A DNA stretch of 64,000 nucleotides, taken from positions 186,001 to 250,000 of the forward strand of contig NZ_CP009520.1 of assembly GCF_000969905.1 (NCBI RefSeq). Direction: 5' to 3'. This document shows positions 1-8,994 of the stretch, in pieces. A program made the position numbers and the translations under genes. Positions within the stretch are counted from its first letter, which is position 1; each line of letters starts with the position of its first letter. This DNA is from Methanosarcina vacuolata Z-761 (lineage in GTDB: Archaea > Halobacteriota > Methanosarcinia > Methanosarcinales > Methanosarcinaceae). The notes below the pieces were generated by a model. The model was given only the letters and a program-made list of their open reading frames with translations, was not told the origin of the DNA and did no database searches.

Positions 1-105
1 TACTTTTACCCATACAATTTGAAGAGGATACTCAAAAAACATTTATTGCATGTTACAAATAAAACAGCATTTATAGTGTGAATTTGAAGGCTGCACATCC
101 GCTTA

Positions 106-1026
106 TTATTCTTTCACTGCATGAACAAATGACATTAGACTGCACACTTCCTTGTCTTTATTTGCTCCATGAAAATACATTTTCTTGTAACCGTCAGCAG
201 TAACATTAGTAATTTGAGAAAATCCCCTTTCTGAAAGGAAAGTCTTCACTGTTCCCTCCTTAATCCCGAATTTAAAAGGCTCTCCTCGCTTTGCCGCATA
301 CTCTCTCATATTCTTTCCCACATCCAGCATGCAGCTCCCATCAATTACGGATTCCGGAAAGTAATCTAAAAGAATAGTACTGCCTTTTCCTGAATTCTTT
401 ACAATAAAAGCCAGAGTTTTGTCAACAGCTTTGGGAGGAATATACATAACAAGTCCTTCCATGATAAAGAGAGTTTTCAGCAGCTTATTGTATCCCTGTG
501 CTAGCAGCCGTTCACCAAATTCTTCGGTCTCAAAATTAACAGGAACATACACAACATAATCTGGCATAAAACCGAATATCTCTTTAATTTTTTCAATTTT
601 TGCTTTCTGAGTATTCGGATGGTCTACTTCAAACACTTTGATTTTCTCTTTTATGCCTTCAATCCGGTATGCTCTGGTGTCATATCCCGCGCCCAGAATA
701 ACCAATTGCTCAAGCATTCCTTCATCTATTGATTTCTTAATAAAATCATCAAAATATCTGACTCTAGCTCTAACAGAATTGGTGAATCCTGGTAAAATAC
801 GCTCAAAATATTCGTGTGATGCCTTTGCTTTTTGAGGATCACTGAATGGTTCGAGTGTCTCTGGGCTGATAAAATATATGGCATAAGGATCATAACAGAT
901 ACGTTCGTTTTCTGGCTTTTGGGACTCTAAGGCTCTGTGAAGTGCAATTCCCTCAGCCATTTTACTGGATTTTCTTTCCTGAATGTTTATTCCACTTGAA
1001 TTTATGAAATTTTTAGATTCCTGCAT
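106..1026 (-). CDS. class I SAM-dependent O-methyltransferase, leucine carboxyl methyltransferase-like
   Basis: The 306-residue protein fits the LCM/TIGR00027 methyltransferase family. The SAM-binding loop reads LVILGAGYDTRAYR, followed by an acidic strand end (VFEVDHP) expected to bind the ribose. FIMEGLVMYIP matches the conserved post-motif region of the family. I chose the ATG at 1026 rather than an in-frame TTG nine bases upstream, because a GAAGGT site lies nine bases before the ATG. It lies 78 to 87 bases downstream of a TetR-type regulator on the same strand, so the two are probably co-transcribed. The family methylates carboxyl or hydroxyl groups of proteins or small secondary metabolites; the substrate here cannot be read from the sequence. 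Family assignment is solid, function open. Confidence 0.85.
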   Translation of the reverse strand: MQESKNFINSSGINIQERKSSKMAEGIALHRALESQKPENERICYDPYAIYFISPETLEPFSDPQKAKASHEYFERILPGFTNSVRARVRYFDDFIKKSIDEGMLEQLVILGAGYDTRAYRIEGIKEKIKVFEVDHPNTQKAKIEKIKEIFGFMPDYVVYVPVNFETEEFGERLLAQGYNKLLKTLFIMEGLVMYIPPKAVDKTLAFIVKNSGKGSTILLDYFPESVIDGSCMLDVGKNMREYAAKRGEPFKFGIKEGTVKTFLSERGFSQITNVTADGYKKMYFHGANKDKEVCSLMSFVHAVKE

Positions 1027-1113
1027 TTGATTCAACCTTCATTTGTTTTCACTAAAAAATAAACAATACAGTAATAAATTTCATGAAGCCTGCTTTTTTA
1101 CTTGTTCGCCTCA

Positions 1114-1788
1114 TCATTTTTCATTTTTTTCTTCTCTTCCTGTGTTCATAAGCAAACGGTGCATGAAACCTGTAACATCCTCATAAAATCGGTATTGACC
1201 TATCCCTTGTTTTTCCAGTACTGTTTTGAAATCAGAGCGCATTTCTGTGATACCTTTCAAAATCATAGTTAAGAGAATGGTCACTTCCACAGGATTCATA
1301 TTACGTCGGATTAATCCTTCATCGATTCCTGATTTTATTGCATTACACGTTATGTCAAAAGTTTCCTGACGCAGGTTGAGAATCTCCTTTGCTATTTCGT
1401 TTACATCTTCAACATCCTCGATGGCGAACCTTCCTGAACGAAAATAAAGGTATGCCCGATTATAATCCGGGTACTTATTGACGAACTCAAAGTATACTGC
1501 TCCAATCGCATCCAGTATTTCGACACCGTTTTTGCAATTTTTAATTTCTTCCTCGATCATGGCATTTAGGATTCTTGCTCCTCGCAGGACTATTGAAAAG
1601 AAAAGTGACTCCTTGTCTTTGAAGTAGAGGTAAAGTGCTGCTTTACTTAGCTCAACTTCGTTAGCAACGTCGTCCATCGAAACATTATCAAAACCTCTGG
1701 AGAAGAACAGTTTTTCAGCTGCATCTAGGATGTAGTTGCGTCTTCGCTCTTTTTCTTGTTTTTTCATTTCCTTTATTGACAATCTCAT
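1114..1788 (-). CDS. TetR/AcrR family transcriptional regulator
   Basis: The N-terminal ~60 residues form a TetR DNA-binding domain: ILDAAEKLFFSRGFDNVSM, then DDVANEVELSKAALYLYFKDK, which is the classic helix-turn-helix with the aromatic YLYF end. The C-terminal ~150 residues are an all-helical ligand domain without close motifs. The protein (224 residues) is of normal family length. A GTG one codon upstream of the chosen ATG is an alternative start. The next gene on the same strand is an O-methyltransferase, which it probably controls together with itself. Two direct copies of AGTCACAAT lie upstream at 1819-1827 and 1838-1846, next to a TATA-like box, and are candidate binding sites. TetR regulators are less typical of methanogens, so acquisition by transfer is possible but not shown. 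Confidence 0.9.
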   Translation of the reverse strand: MRLSIKEMKKQEKERRRNYILDAAEKLFFSRGFDNVSMDDVANEVELSKAALYLYFKDKESLFFSIVLRGARILNAMIEEEIKNCKNGVEILDAIGAVYFEFVNKYPDYNRAYLYFRSGRFAIEDVEDVNEIAKEILNLRQETFDITCNAIKSGIDEGLIRRNMNPVEVTILLTMILKGITEMRSDFKTVLEKQGIGQYRFYEDVTGFMHRLLMNTGREEKNEK

Positions 1789-1818
1789 CACTGAATCTCA
1801 TTCGTTTTAATTACTTAA

Positions 1819-1857
1819 AGTCACAATTATTACCTATAGTCACAATACAATATAAAA
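1819..1857 (-). promoter_or_regulatory. candidate promoter and operator of the TetR gene
   Basis: AGTCACAAT occurs twice as a direct repeat (1819-1827, 1838-1846), 19 bases apart. On the minus strand these repeats follow directly after a TTTATATT-like box A at about 1849-1857. Sites between TATA box and start codon would suit repression by the TetR protein encoded downstream. Inferred from position only. Confidence 0.4.
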
Positions 1858-1954
1858 GTTTTGTTTCCGTTGCAAAAAATCTCAGGATAGGCATGTAAAT
1901 CTATGGACAATAACCAAAAGTTAAAATATTCAAGAAGATTTGTCAATATAAAAC

Positions 1955-2231
1955 CTAGATTCGGCAGGTCAACATAAGGAATTTGAAGATTTTTCTTGAT
2001 AATCGTTTTTGAACATTTGATAAGTACATATTAAATTTAAAGATGGTTAACGTGTGGCTCAACTCCAATGACACATATAAACACTGGATCGTTTTTCCAT
2101 TAAAGTTTAGTATGGTAGATTATATTTGGATCATATGTAAACCTCACAACTGCACACAATTAGGAAGCACCATTTCAAAATCGCCATCATCAAAAATTAT
2201 CGAAAATGAAATGTCGACCTGCCGAATCTAG
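1955..2231. mobile_element. MITE-like element with 21-bp terminal inverted repeats
   Basis: A 277-base segment is bounded by inverted repeats with one mismatch. The left end is 1955-1975 (begins CTAGATTCGGCAGGTC) and the right end is 2211-2231, its reverse complement. The outermost CTAG is itself palindromic, so it could be either part of the repeat or a 4-base target duplication. The inside is AT-rich with only a 62-codon open frame and no recognisable transposase, so it would be non-autonomous. No second copy is present in this window. The rest of the gene-free gap 1792-2628 holds a 77-codon minus-strand frame (2280-2513) that I cannot match to a family. Confidence 0.6.
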
Positions 2232-2628
2232 TGTATCGATTCCAAAGTATATCAGAAATGAATTTTTATGAAATTCACCCTAAAATACGAACTTTATCAT
2301 ATTTAGTTCGTATGAGCTTTTCATGAATAATGGACTTGTAACCTTTGATGGAACGAAGGTTCTCACAGCAGCAGATACGATCGATTTGTTAATTTCATTC
2401 CAATGAAGTTCAGGCCTATTTTTGAAGTTAATATAATTACAGGTCTTTGGTACGTGGAGACAGTATCCAGAATTTACTGAAAATTCAAAGTCAAATTTTT
2501 GTATATTGAGCATAATTTAGTACTCTTGTTATTGGATTTTCAAACAAGAAACTTATTAAAATTTCTAATTTTATAGGTAAATTGGAACACTGCCCCAAAT
2601 TACCTTAAAACCTTCACTTGTTCTTGGT

Positions 2629-3768
2629 TTACTCTGAAAGCTTCAGGTACTTCTCCCTGAACTCGGGATTCCTCATAAGGCAGCACTTTGCATTATATGC
2701 AGGGTCTTTCCTGATCTTTTTCCAGACATCCTTTATCCTGTCCCTATGGACGTTCCCATAGGGGATTGGGATACAGGCACAGGGCAGAATATTCCCTTCC
2801 GGGGTAATATGGAGCCATTTTCGGCCTGCCATACAGCCTGTGGTCTTCATAACCTGCGGGATAGGGAAGATTCTGGGACCTTCTTTCTCCCTGGCTCCGG
2901 ATACGAAATTCTCAAATTTTCTCAGGTCCTTTGGAGTCATGATTTCAGAGGCGTGGTCCATCCACCTGCCCGTAGGAACTATTTCGTAGAAGGAGAGTTC
3001 ATGGACTCCAAGCTCGGATGCAAGAACATACAGTTCTTCAAGCTCATTCACATTGTCCCTGGAAAGTACTACATATATATTCACAAGCAGTCCTGCCTTA
3101 AGGCCGTTTTTGACGGCTTCTACCGCACTATTAAAAACTCCTTTCCTGCCTCTTACATAATCGTGTTTATCTTCATACGGGCTGTCAAAACTGACGGTAA
3201 GAGAATAAAGGCCTGCCTCTTTCAGTCTTCTGGCTCGCTCTTCGGTCAGCCCCACCCCTGAGGTAAACATGCCTGTAATGGCTTTTTCAGGGTCTACATA
3301 TCTTATCAGGTCTTCAAGTCCAGGATAGGTTAGAGGTTCCCCTCCGTCAAAAATAACAAAAGTTGTGCCCATTTCGAGCACCTGGTCGATCGTAGATTTT
3401 ACAATATCAGAGGCAAGCTTTTTCCTATTTTTCGTGTCAGGCAAGGCACAGTGAATACAGTTGTTAGGGCATTCTTCGGTGATAGAAATAGTTACCTGGT
3501 CCGGAATCATTTTTCCCAGAATAAAAGAAAGCTGGCTTTTTACCAGGCGATCAAAGCCCTTACTTGGCACCGGGGGCATCCAGGTTGAACAGATGAGCCT
3601 GTCGGCTTCGACCTTTGCAGGCTTTTCGCCTTCAAAAATTGAGAGGTTTTTCTCAAGAGTTTTTCTCATAAGGATGGACGCAGCCCCGCTGGTTTTCATC
3701 CTCATGTGTCCGTCTTCGATCTCGGCATAAACTCTAAAAAGAGGGCTTTTATAGAAATCGTATTGCAT
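2629..3768 (-). CDS. radical SAM protein with C-terminal SPASM-like cysteines
   Basis: The protein (379 residues) carries a radical SAM [4Fe-4S] motif in the CX3CX2C form at C100, C104 and C107 (ECPNNCIHC). It also has the GGE-type SAM contact (FDGGEPL) and family strands such as SLTVSFDS. The C-terminal ~60 residues contain further cysteines (TTGCMAG, ILPCACIP, KCCLM) in a SPASM-like arrangement that would bind auxiliary clusters. An AGGA site precedes the ATG. It is the last gene of a minus-strand set after a UbiA prenyltransferase and a geranylgeranyl-reductase-like flavoprotein, with a gap of 70 bases. That suggests a role in making or modifying an isoprenoid product such as a quinone-like carrier or lipid. 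The product is not determinable. Confidence 0.85.
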   Translation of the reverse strand: MQYDFYKSPLFRVYAEIEDGHMRMKTSGAASILMRKTLEKNLSIFEGEKPAKVEADRLICSTWMPPVPSKGFDRLVKSQLSFILGKMIPDQVTISITEECPNNCIHCALPDTKNRKKLASDIVKSTIDQVLEMGTTFVIFDGGEPLTYPGLEDLIRYVDPEKAITGMFTSGVGLTEERARRLKEAGLYSLTVSFDSPYEDKHDYVRGRKGVFNSAVEAVKNGLKAGLLVNIYVVLSRDNVNELEELYVLASELGVHELSFYEIVPTGRWMDHASEIMTPKDLRKFENFVSGAREKEGPRIFPIPQVMKTTGCMAGRKWLHITPEGNILPCACIPIPYGNVHRDRIKDVWKKIRKDPAYNAKCCLMRNPEFREKYLKLSE

Positions 3769-3838
3769 ATTGTTCCTGCACCTGACATTTGATAATGTCC
3801 ATATCGGTTCGTTCTCTTTTGCTCTTTTAAATTTCAGT

Positions 3839-4996
3839 TTATTTATTCCTGAGGAGTGCCCTGAACTTTAAGATCGCAGAGGGTTTTTTCTTTAGCATGA
3901 ACGCAAAAACCTGCATAGCCTGCTCAACTGAACTTCCATGAATAAACGAGAGGTCCTCCTTTTCGAAGACCGTAGTCATCTCATCAATTTCCCTGTCCGT
4001 CATTTTTCTTAGAGTCTCAAGCCCTATTCGGCCCAGGTAGTGTTCGGCCAGAAACTCTTTTTCCCAGTTCTTCCGGTAAGCCAACAGGGCAGATTTTGAG
4101 ACATCTCCTTTGCTTATGGCGTCTGCAGCGACATCTCCACATATCTGGCCTGCCCTCATTGCATAACCTATTCCCGACTGACCTGCTGCCCCGCCAACGA
4201 CCATTATCCCGTCGGTTATGTAGTCACCTGGAATGGTCACAATAGGGTCTCCTCCTGACAGTTTTCTTACAACTTCAAGCTCGTCGAGCCCTTTAAGCTT
4301 TTTGAAATTTTCAACCCAGGCATTAAGGTAAGGCGTTGCATCAGTTCCGCACCGGCGCACATAGGCTCCGATTGCGGCATTATCTCCTCCTCTTGGAGAG
4401 TATGTAGTTTTCCAGCCTGGGGCATGATTCCCTACATAATACTCAAACATCTCTGGTTTCCCAAGTCCGGGACTTTTAATATCCAGTTCAATTCCCCAGG
4501 CAATATCTTCGGGATGTTTCATTGTTTTCAGGCCCACAAGGGAAGCCATTTTTGAATTTATGCCGTCGGAGATAATAACCAGTTTTGAGGTAAATACTCC
4601 GGCAGAAGTGTTGACAGTAAATTTATCTCCTTCCTTCTGAATATTCTGTACTTTCACTCCTGTTCGAATATCTACGCCGGTTTTCATTATTTTCTTTGCA
4701 TAAAACTTGTCGAAAGCCGTTTTATCAATAGCGTATCCAGTAGTTTCAACTTCGACTGCCCTTCCTGACGGGGAAATAATCTTCATGCCTTTGAGATAAT
4801 GCAGGACATAAGAAGGGTCTACCTTTTCTCCGCATTTATCGAGCATCCCCTTAAAAAAAGAGTTTGCAGGATGGGGAAGATGCCCTATTTCTTCTTTTTT
4901 TTCCAGCAAAAGGACCGCTGCTCCTTTCTCACAGGCGTTCCTTGCAGCCATCAGTCCTGCAGGAGATGCCCCTATTACGATAATATCCGCGTCCAT
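3839..4996 (-). CDS. geranylgeranyl reductase family flavoprotein
   Basis: This is an FAD-dependent reductase of the digeranylgeranylglycerophospholipid/geranylgeranyl reductase family. The dinucleotide-binding fold starts at the N-terminus (DADIIVIGASPAGLMAA) with the acidic end LLLEKK. A second FAD motif, GIMVVGGAAGQSGIGYAMRAG, lies in the C-terminal third. I place the start at the ATG at 4996, 16 bases after the end of the UbiA gene, because it puts the Rossmann motif right at the N-terminus; a 16-residue longer frame overlaps UbiA. Enzymes of this family saturate isoprenoid double bonds of archaeal lipids or of the methanophenazine side chain. Next to a prenyltransferase it probably reduces the chain attached by that enzyme. 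Which lipid is acted on is an inference. Confidence 0.85.
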   Translation of the reverse strand: MDADIIVIGASPAGLMAARNACEKGAAVLLLEKKEEIGHLPHPANSFFKGMLDKCGEKVDPSYVLHYLKGMKIISPSGRAVEVETTGYAIDKTAFDKFYAKKIMKTGVDIRTGVKVQNIQKEGDKFTVNTSAGVFTSKLVIISDGINSKMASLVGLKTMKHPEDIAWGIELDIKSPGLGKPEMFEYYVGNHAPGWKTTYSPRGGDNAAIGAYVRRCGTDATPYLNAWVENFKKLKGLDELEVVRKLSGGDPIVTIPGDYITDGIMVVGGAAGQSGIGYAMRAGQICGDVAADAISKGDVSKSALLAYRKNWEKEFLAEHYLGRIGLETLRKMTDREIDEMTTVFEKEDLSFIHGSSVEQAMQVFAFMLKKKPSAILKFRALLRNK

Positions 4997-5012
4997 TTTT
5001 TTTCTACCTGTT

Positions 5013-5954
5013 TTACCAGAGAATGGAGGTGTAGCCCCCTGCATAAATGCACAGCACTACGTCAAAAATCATTGATCCAAACATAATTGCCCTATAATTT
5101 GAACCATTAAGAAAGAGCCTGCCACCTCTCTCCGGGGTAGGATGTTTGATAAAATCGAGACACTGAGTAAGCATCCAGAGTCCTGAAGTAAGAGCTCCTG
5201 CAAAGTATACAGGTCCAAGACGAGCCGACCAGCCTATGATTAGTGAAGCGATGACTCCTACAATCCACCAGAAAGTAACGAATCTGGCAGTGAAAGGGAT
5301 TCCAAAGGTTACGGGCATCGTTGGAGCACCTTTCATTCTGTCCCCTTCCACATCTCTGGAAACTCCTCCGAGGGTAAAAGCCCAGTCCGTAACGCAAATC
5401 ATTAGCCCGAAACAAATAGCTGGTAAAGGAAGGATTACCCCATCGCTGCCTTTCAGGATTCCTGCAGGGTCAAAGGCAAGCCAGATACCCACGGGTACGA
5501 GTCCGTAAGAAATACCTACTGGCAAAAAACTGAGGAAAGTATTCCTTTTTGCAAAAATTGAATATATTGTGATAACTGAAGCCGCAATAATAAGGGTTAC
5601 GAGAGACTCAGGGTTCAGGTAAGTGGCTGCTGCTCCCGCAATTACTAATAAAAAGATGGTATAAGCAAGCGCAGAACTTTTTGACACTCTCGAAGAGGGT
5701 AAGGGACGGCCAGGCAGGTTGATCGTGTCAATGTCTATATCACAGCAGTCATTGAAAACGTATGAGCTTGTAATGGCTGCAAAGCCACCTATTACCGCGA
5801 TAATAAAGGGAATAAGCTCAGGAAGTCCTCCGGTCGCCAGGTAGGAAGCAAGGATTGCGCTTGAGGCAGGCAGGGTAAGGTCCATGTAGTAGAGTTCGGG
5901 TCTCAACAGCCGCAGATAAGGACTAAGCTCACCGATTCTTGCTGTAAGGGACAA
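5013..5954 (-). CDS. UbiA-family membrane prenyltransferase
   Basis: An integral membrane protein with about eight to nine hydrophobic segments and both Asp-rich motifs of the UbiA superfamily: FNDCCDIDIDTINLPGRPLP in the first half and SRDVEGDRMKG in the second. These bind the Mg-diphosphate of the prenyl donor. I favour the TTG at 5954, which has an AGGTGA site five bases upstream; a GTG three codons earlier overlaps that site. The superfamily includes digeranylgeranylglyceryl-phosphate synthase and quinone or phenazine prenyltransferases. It is the first gene of an apparent operon with a geranylgeranyl reductase homologue and a radical SAM protein. The set could make methanophenazine or modify ether lipids; the sequence alone does not decide. 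Confidence 0.85.
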   Translation of the reverse strand: MSLTARIGELSPYLRLLRPELYYMDLTLPASSAILASYLATGGLPELIPFIIAVIGGFAAITSSYVFNDCCDIDIDTINLPGRPLPSSRVSKSSALAYTIFLLVIAGAAATYLNPESLVTLIIAASVITIYSIFAKRNTFLSFLPVGISYGLVPVGIWLAFDPAGILKGSDGVILPLPAICFGLMICVTDWAFTLGGVSRDVEGDRMKGAPTMPVTFGIPFTARFVTFWWIVGVIASLIIGWSARLGPVYFAGALTSGLWMLTQCLDFIKHPTPERGGRLFLNGSNYRAIMFGSMIFDVVLCIYAGGYTSILW

Positions 5955-6185
5955 TAGTTTCACCTATACTTTTCTGGTTTGTACGAAAGTTTTTGTATAG
6001 AGCTTTGTATTTCAGCTCTTTTCCTGTTTAGAGGATTCTTTGCAGGTAATTCTATAAAGGTTTGCACCTCAAAAAAGTTTTCTTTTTATCTCTTTTGAGG
6101 CACATTTTGATTGCCAGTAGATTTAAGGATTTCAAGGGATCAGGAACTAAAAGTATCCGGTACTCTTAATCGGCTACCCAAAATT

Positions 6186-6241
6186 TATTTTTTTCCAATT
6201 TTTCCTGTATATTTATTCTTTTTTCCAATCTTTCCTGTATA
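6186..6241. repeat. short duplication over the 3' end of tgtA
   Basis: A run of the type TTTTTTCCAATYTTTCCTGTATA occurs twice in tandem, once inside the last codons of tgtA and once just downstream. Read on the minus strand, the last codons (YRKDWKKE, stop) are followed by a near copy encoding YRKNWKK. This looks like a small tandem duplication of the gene's 3' end. Confidence 0.6.
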
Positions 6242-7685
6242 CCAGTTTTGCCCTTTTTGTTATTTCTTCAATTAGAGGGTGCTTGAATTCCTCCTCGCAA
6301 ATAAAAGTAAACTCGGCTTCAGGGTTCAGGTCCATCAGTTTAAGAGTGTTTGAAAGAGCTGTATTGAGTGATTCGTAATCCGGGAATTTTGGAACTTCAG
6401 CATTGAAAGGATACACTTCTTCCATTTCGGTAGGAAACGCTCCAAAAGGTGCTTTGAAAGTAAGAATCTGGTCGTAATCTTTCTCTCCTTTTATTGGCCC
6501 TGTCCTAATAATTACCGAGCCTTGCAGGCTGAACCTATCCAGCCGTTTTCCAAAACGCATGACTTCGGGGCGGGAGGAGGACTCAGGTCCGCAGTAGAAG
6601 AAGGTGCCTTTTGTAGCCGGATCAAGCTGTTCAAGCCAGGAAGAGTGAGTGTAAAGCTTCTTCAGTCCATCCAGAAGTTTTGGATGGGCACGACAGCGCT
6701 GCTCCACAAGTTCGAGCAATTTCCCATCTTTTATGCACTGCTTAATCAGCCGGATTTCAGCAAAGGTCGCGTAAAGGTTGTGCCTTCCAAGAAGCTCTTC
6801 CCTGTTGTCGGCTTTTTTCAATTCTTCTGCCGTGTACTTTGAACAGACCGGACAGGAACAGGGCAGATAGTTCAGCTTTTCAACGTGGTAAGTTCCATTC
6901 ACAGTAATATAGCGCCCGTCCTTGGCGTAAAGAGCATAGGCTGCCGAATCAAAAAGGTCACAGCCCATTGCTACTGCAAGGGCAAACATCATTGGGTGGC
7001 CTGCTCCAAAAAGATGGACCGGAGAAGCTGGAGAGAGCCCTTTTTTAGACGCAGCAATCACATCAACAAGTTCCGCATAACGGTAGGCTTCCATGAGCGG
7101 GACAACTGCTCCAAGCGGGTAAACTTCAAAATTAAGGTCTTTCAGGTGGGAAGCAGCTTTTTCCCTCAATTCAGGATATGTTGAACCCTGAACTGGCCCT
7201 GCAAGAAGCTGCTCGCCCTGGATAAACTTGCGTGCCGCTTCAAGGCGTTCAGCTGTGATTGCAAGTTCTTCTTCAGCCCGTCGGTAGTGGACATCAGGGG
7301 GCGTAGGGATATCCAGCGGAACAATAATGTCGCTTCCTATCTTTTGCTGGAACCCGAGAATTTCCTCATTCGTAACTTCGACGGACCCATATACAGAAAG
7401 CTGGAAAGAACCCGAATCCGTCATAATGGGACCATCAAAACCCAGAAGTCCATGCAGCCCTTTTTCCAGGGCGACACTTTTCAGTTCTTCCTTGCGGTAA
7501 ATAATGTAAGAATTAGTAATCAGAATCTCTGCCCCGAAGTTTCGCATTTCTTTCGGGGGAATAAGCTGAATATTTGGATTAATCACAGGCATAACGGTAG
7601 GCGTCTCAATAGTCCCATGGGGAGTCCTGAGCCTTCCTATCCTTCCGCCTGCATCCTTGTCGAGTATTTCAAATATTGCTGACAT
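6213..7685 (-). CDS. tgtA: archaeosine tRNA-guanine transglycosylase (arcTGT)
   Basis: The enzyme replaces guanine-15 of archaeal tRNAs with preQ0 on the way to archaeosine. At 490 residues it has the catalytic TIM barrel: DSGSFQLSVYGSVEV contains the conserved Asp-Ser-Gly-Ser-Phe-Gln region, and PLDIPTPPD follows. The zinc site is in CSCPVCSKYTAEELKK with a downstream His. A C-terminal extension of about 130 residues fits the extra domains of the archaeal enzyme, although the terminal PUA domain of full-length single-chain arcTGTs is not evident. In Methanosarcina the PUA-bearing paralogue is encoded elsewhere, to my recollection. The gene stands alone between a prenyltransferase operon and a PK-C-like gene. 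Confidence 0.92.
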   Translation of the reverse strand: MSAIFEILDKDAGGRIGRLRTPHGTIETPTVMPVINPNIQLIPPKEMRNFGAEILITNSYIIYRKEELKSVALEKGLHGLLGFDGPIMTDSGSFQLSVYGSVEVTNEEILGFQQKIGSDIIVPLDIPTPPDVHYRRAEEELAITAERLEAARKFIQGEQLLAGPVQGSTYPELREKAASHLKDLNFEVYPLGAVVPLMEAYRYAELVDVIAASKKGLSPASPVHLFGAGHPMMFALAVAMGCDLFDSAAYALYAKDGRYITVNGTYHVEKLNYLPCSCPVCSKYTAEELKKADNREELLGRHNLYATFAEIRLIKQCIKDGKLLELVEQRCRAHPKLLDGLKKLYTHSSWLEQLDPATKGTFFYCGPESSSRPEVMRFGKRLDRFSLQGSVIIRTGPIKGEKDYDQILTFKAPFGAFPTEMEEVYPFNAEVPKFPDYESLNTALSNTLKLMDLNPEAEFTFICEEEFKHPLIEEITKRAKLVYRKDWKKE

Positions 7686-7884
7686 GCCGGCGTTATAGAT
7701 GTCTCTCAGATATATTTATCTTTGGGGAATAGCGAGAAGCCAGGGTAATTCTAGTAAATCACCTGAGCTTCCTCATCGATCTCAAATGAAGAGCTGAATC
7801 ACCTGTATCAAGGATTTATGTTTCCCCTGTTTTTTCTTGTTTTTTCCTTGTTTTTTCTTTTCTTTTTCTTTTCTTTTTCTCATC

Positions 7885-8472
7885 TTAATCTTCTTTAGCT
7901 CGCGGCATGGCAATAATCTCACGAACCTGAAGAGAGAAGAAATCTCCGCTGTGGGCTGGCCTGAGTACTAGGGCTACGTCTGCACCATGCCTTGTGCCTC
8001 CTATCGCTATGATCTCTGTGTTGTCGGAAACCGGGATATGGCCTGAGTCGGCTGCCATAACTGCGACCTCAATGGCTACCTTGAAGCCTTTTCCGAAGAG
8101 AGATCTGAGGGTGTCCGAAACGACTTCTACTCTGGAAAATCCCCCGAATTTTTTTGTGATTGAGCGCTCGACTCCTGAGAATATATGTGATTGAGTTGTT
8201 ATTACCGCCCCAAGGTCTTCAAGTTTCTTTTTGTATTCCTCTTCTACTTCCCATTCGCCTTTCTTATTCTGCCCGTACTGGTGGCTTATTCCAATAACTT
8301 TTATGCCGCTGCCCTTTACAGCCTCTGCCATTTTTAGTGCGGTTTTTCCGCTGGTGCTTGCCACCACAATATGGGATATTTGAAGTTCTGCCGCTCTTGT
8401 CGCTGCTGCTGTAATAACGGCGTCTGTATTTGACTCTCCTACACTGTCAAAATAGAGAATAGATTTTTCCAT
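7885..8472 (-). CDS. pyruvate kinase C-terminal-domain-like protein
   Basis: A 195-residue cytoplasmic protein resembling the alpha/beta C-terminal domain of pyruvate kinase as a free-standing unit, a family common in archaea. Visible features are VITAAATRAAELQISHIVVASTSGKTALKMAEA near the N-terminus (the 'tags and stress' strand-helix region seen in PK C-domains) and IIAIGGTRHGADVALVLRPA near the end. No kinase barrel is present, so it cannot be a pyruvate kinase. Function unknown; binding of an allosteric phosphate-type ligand is conceivable. It is transcribed alone, with 35-base tandem repeats directly upstream. Confidence 0.75.
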   Translation of the reverse strand: MEKSILYFDSVGESNTDAVITAAATRAAELQISHIVVASTSGKTALKMAEAVKGSGIKVIGISHQYGQNKKGEWEVEEEYKKKLEDLGAVITTQSHIFSGVERSITKKFGGFSRVEVVSDTLRSLFGKGFKVAIEVAVMAADSGHIPVSDNTEIIAIGGTRHGADVALVLRPAHSGDFFSLQVREIIAMPRAKED

Positions 8473-8498
8473 GATTTTTCTCTTCCTGTGTTCGAATT

Positions 8499-8610
8499 TT
8501 TCTTTCGATTAGCTCTTTTACTGTATCCGGATGTTTCTTTCGATTAGCTCTTTTACTGTATCCGGATGTTTCTTTCGATTAGCTCTCTTCCTGTGTCCGG
8601 ATGTTTTTTA
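8499..8610. repeat. 35-bp tandem repeat, about three copies
   Basis: The unit starts TTTCTTTCGATTAGCTC and ends ATCCGGATG; two copies are identical and the third carries a few changes. Further decayed pieces (TTCGGATGTTTCTTTCCATG) continue to about 8670. It lies in the gap 8473-8994 between two divergent genes. The rest of that gap is AT-rich; I see no convincing gene in it. Confidence 0.85.
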
Positions 8611-8994
8611 TATGAAATGTTTTCCCATATTCGGATGTTTCTTTCCATGAACTCTTTTACTGTTTTCTTTTACTGTTTTTCTTGTGTATTATGTTTTTTT
8701 CGTTTGCGTTTTTTATCGAATCAGGTTTCTGTTAAGTTTTAAAGTTGAAAGTGAAGATTTGAATTTATTATCTTTCTTTATCAGAGTTATTTTTCTCTAT
8801 CAGGAGAAAAGATATATATTAAAAAGATTCTCTTTTTATCAAAAAGAGAGTTCGGTGGTCAGAGCCTCGGGTTCATTGTATATTTCTTATTATATGCGTT
8901 CAGGGGTTAACGTAGATCGGACTGCTGAGAATCTTGTTTATCTAGGATTAGCTCAGATATAATCATAGGGGTTGTATTTCTCTGAGGTGGTTAC

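Noticed and set aside
2043-2513. Small open frames within and beside the MITE-like element
   Set aside because: One lies wholly inside the element and the other has no ribosome site or family match; neither is convincing as a gene or transposase.
8684-8962. 92-codon plus-strand frame upstream of the PAC2 gene
   Set aside because: No ribosome site, no domain, AT-rich composition. It more likely contains the PAC2 promoter.
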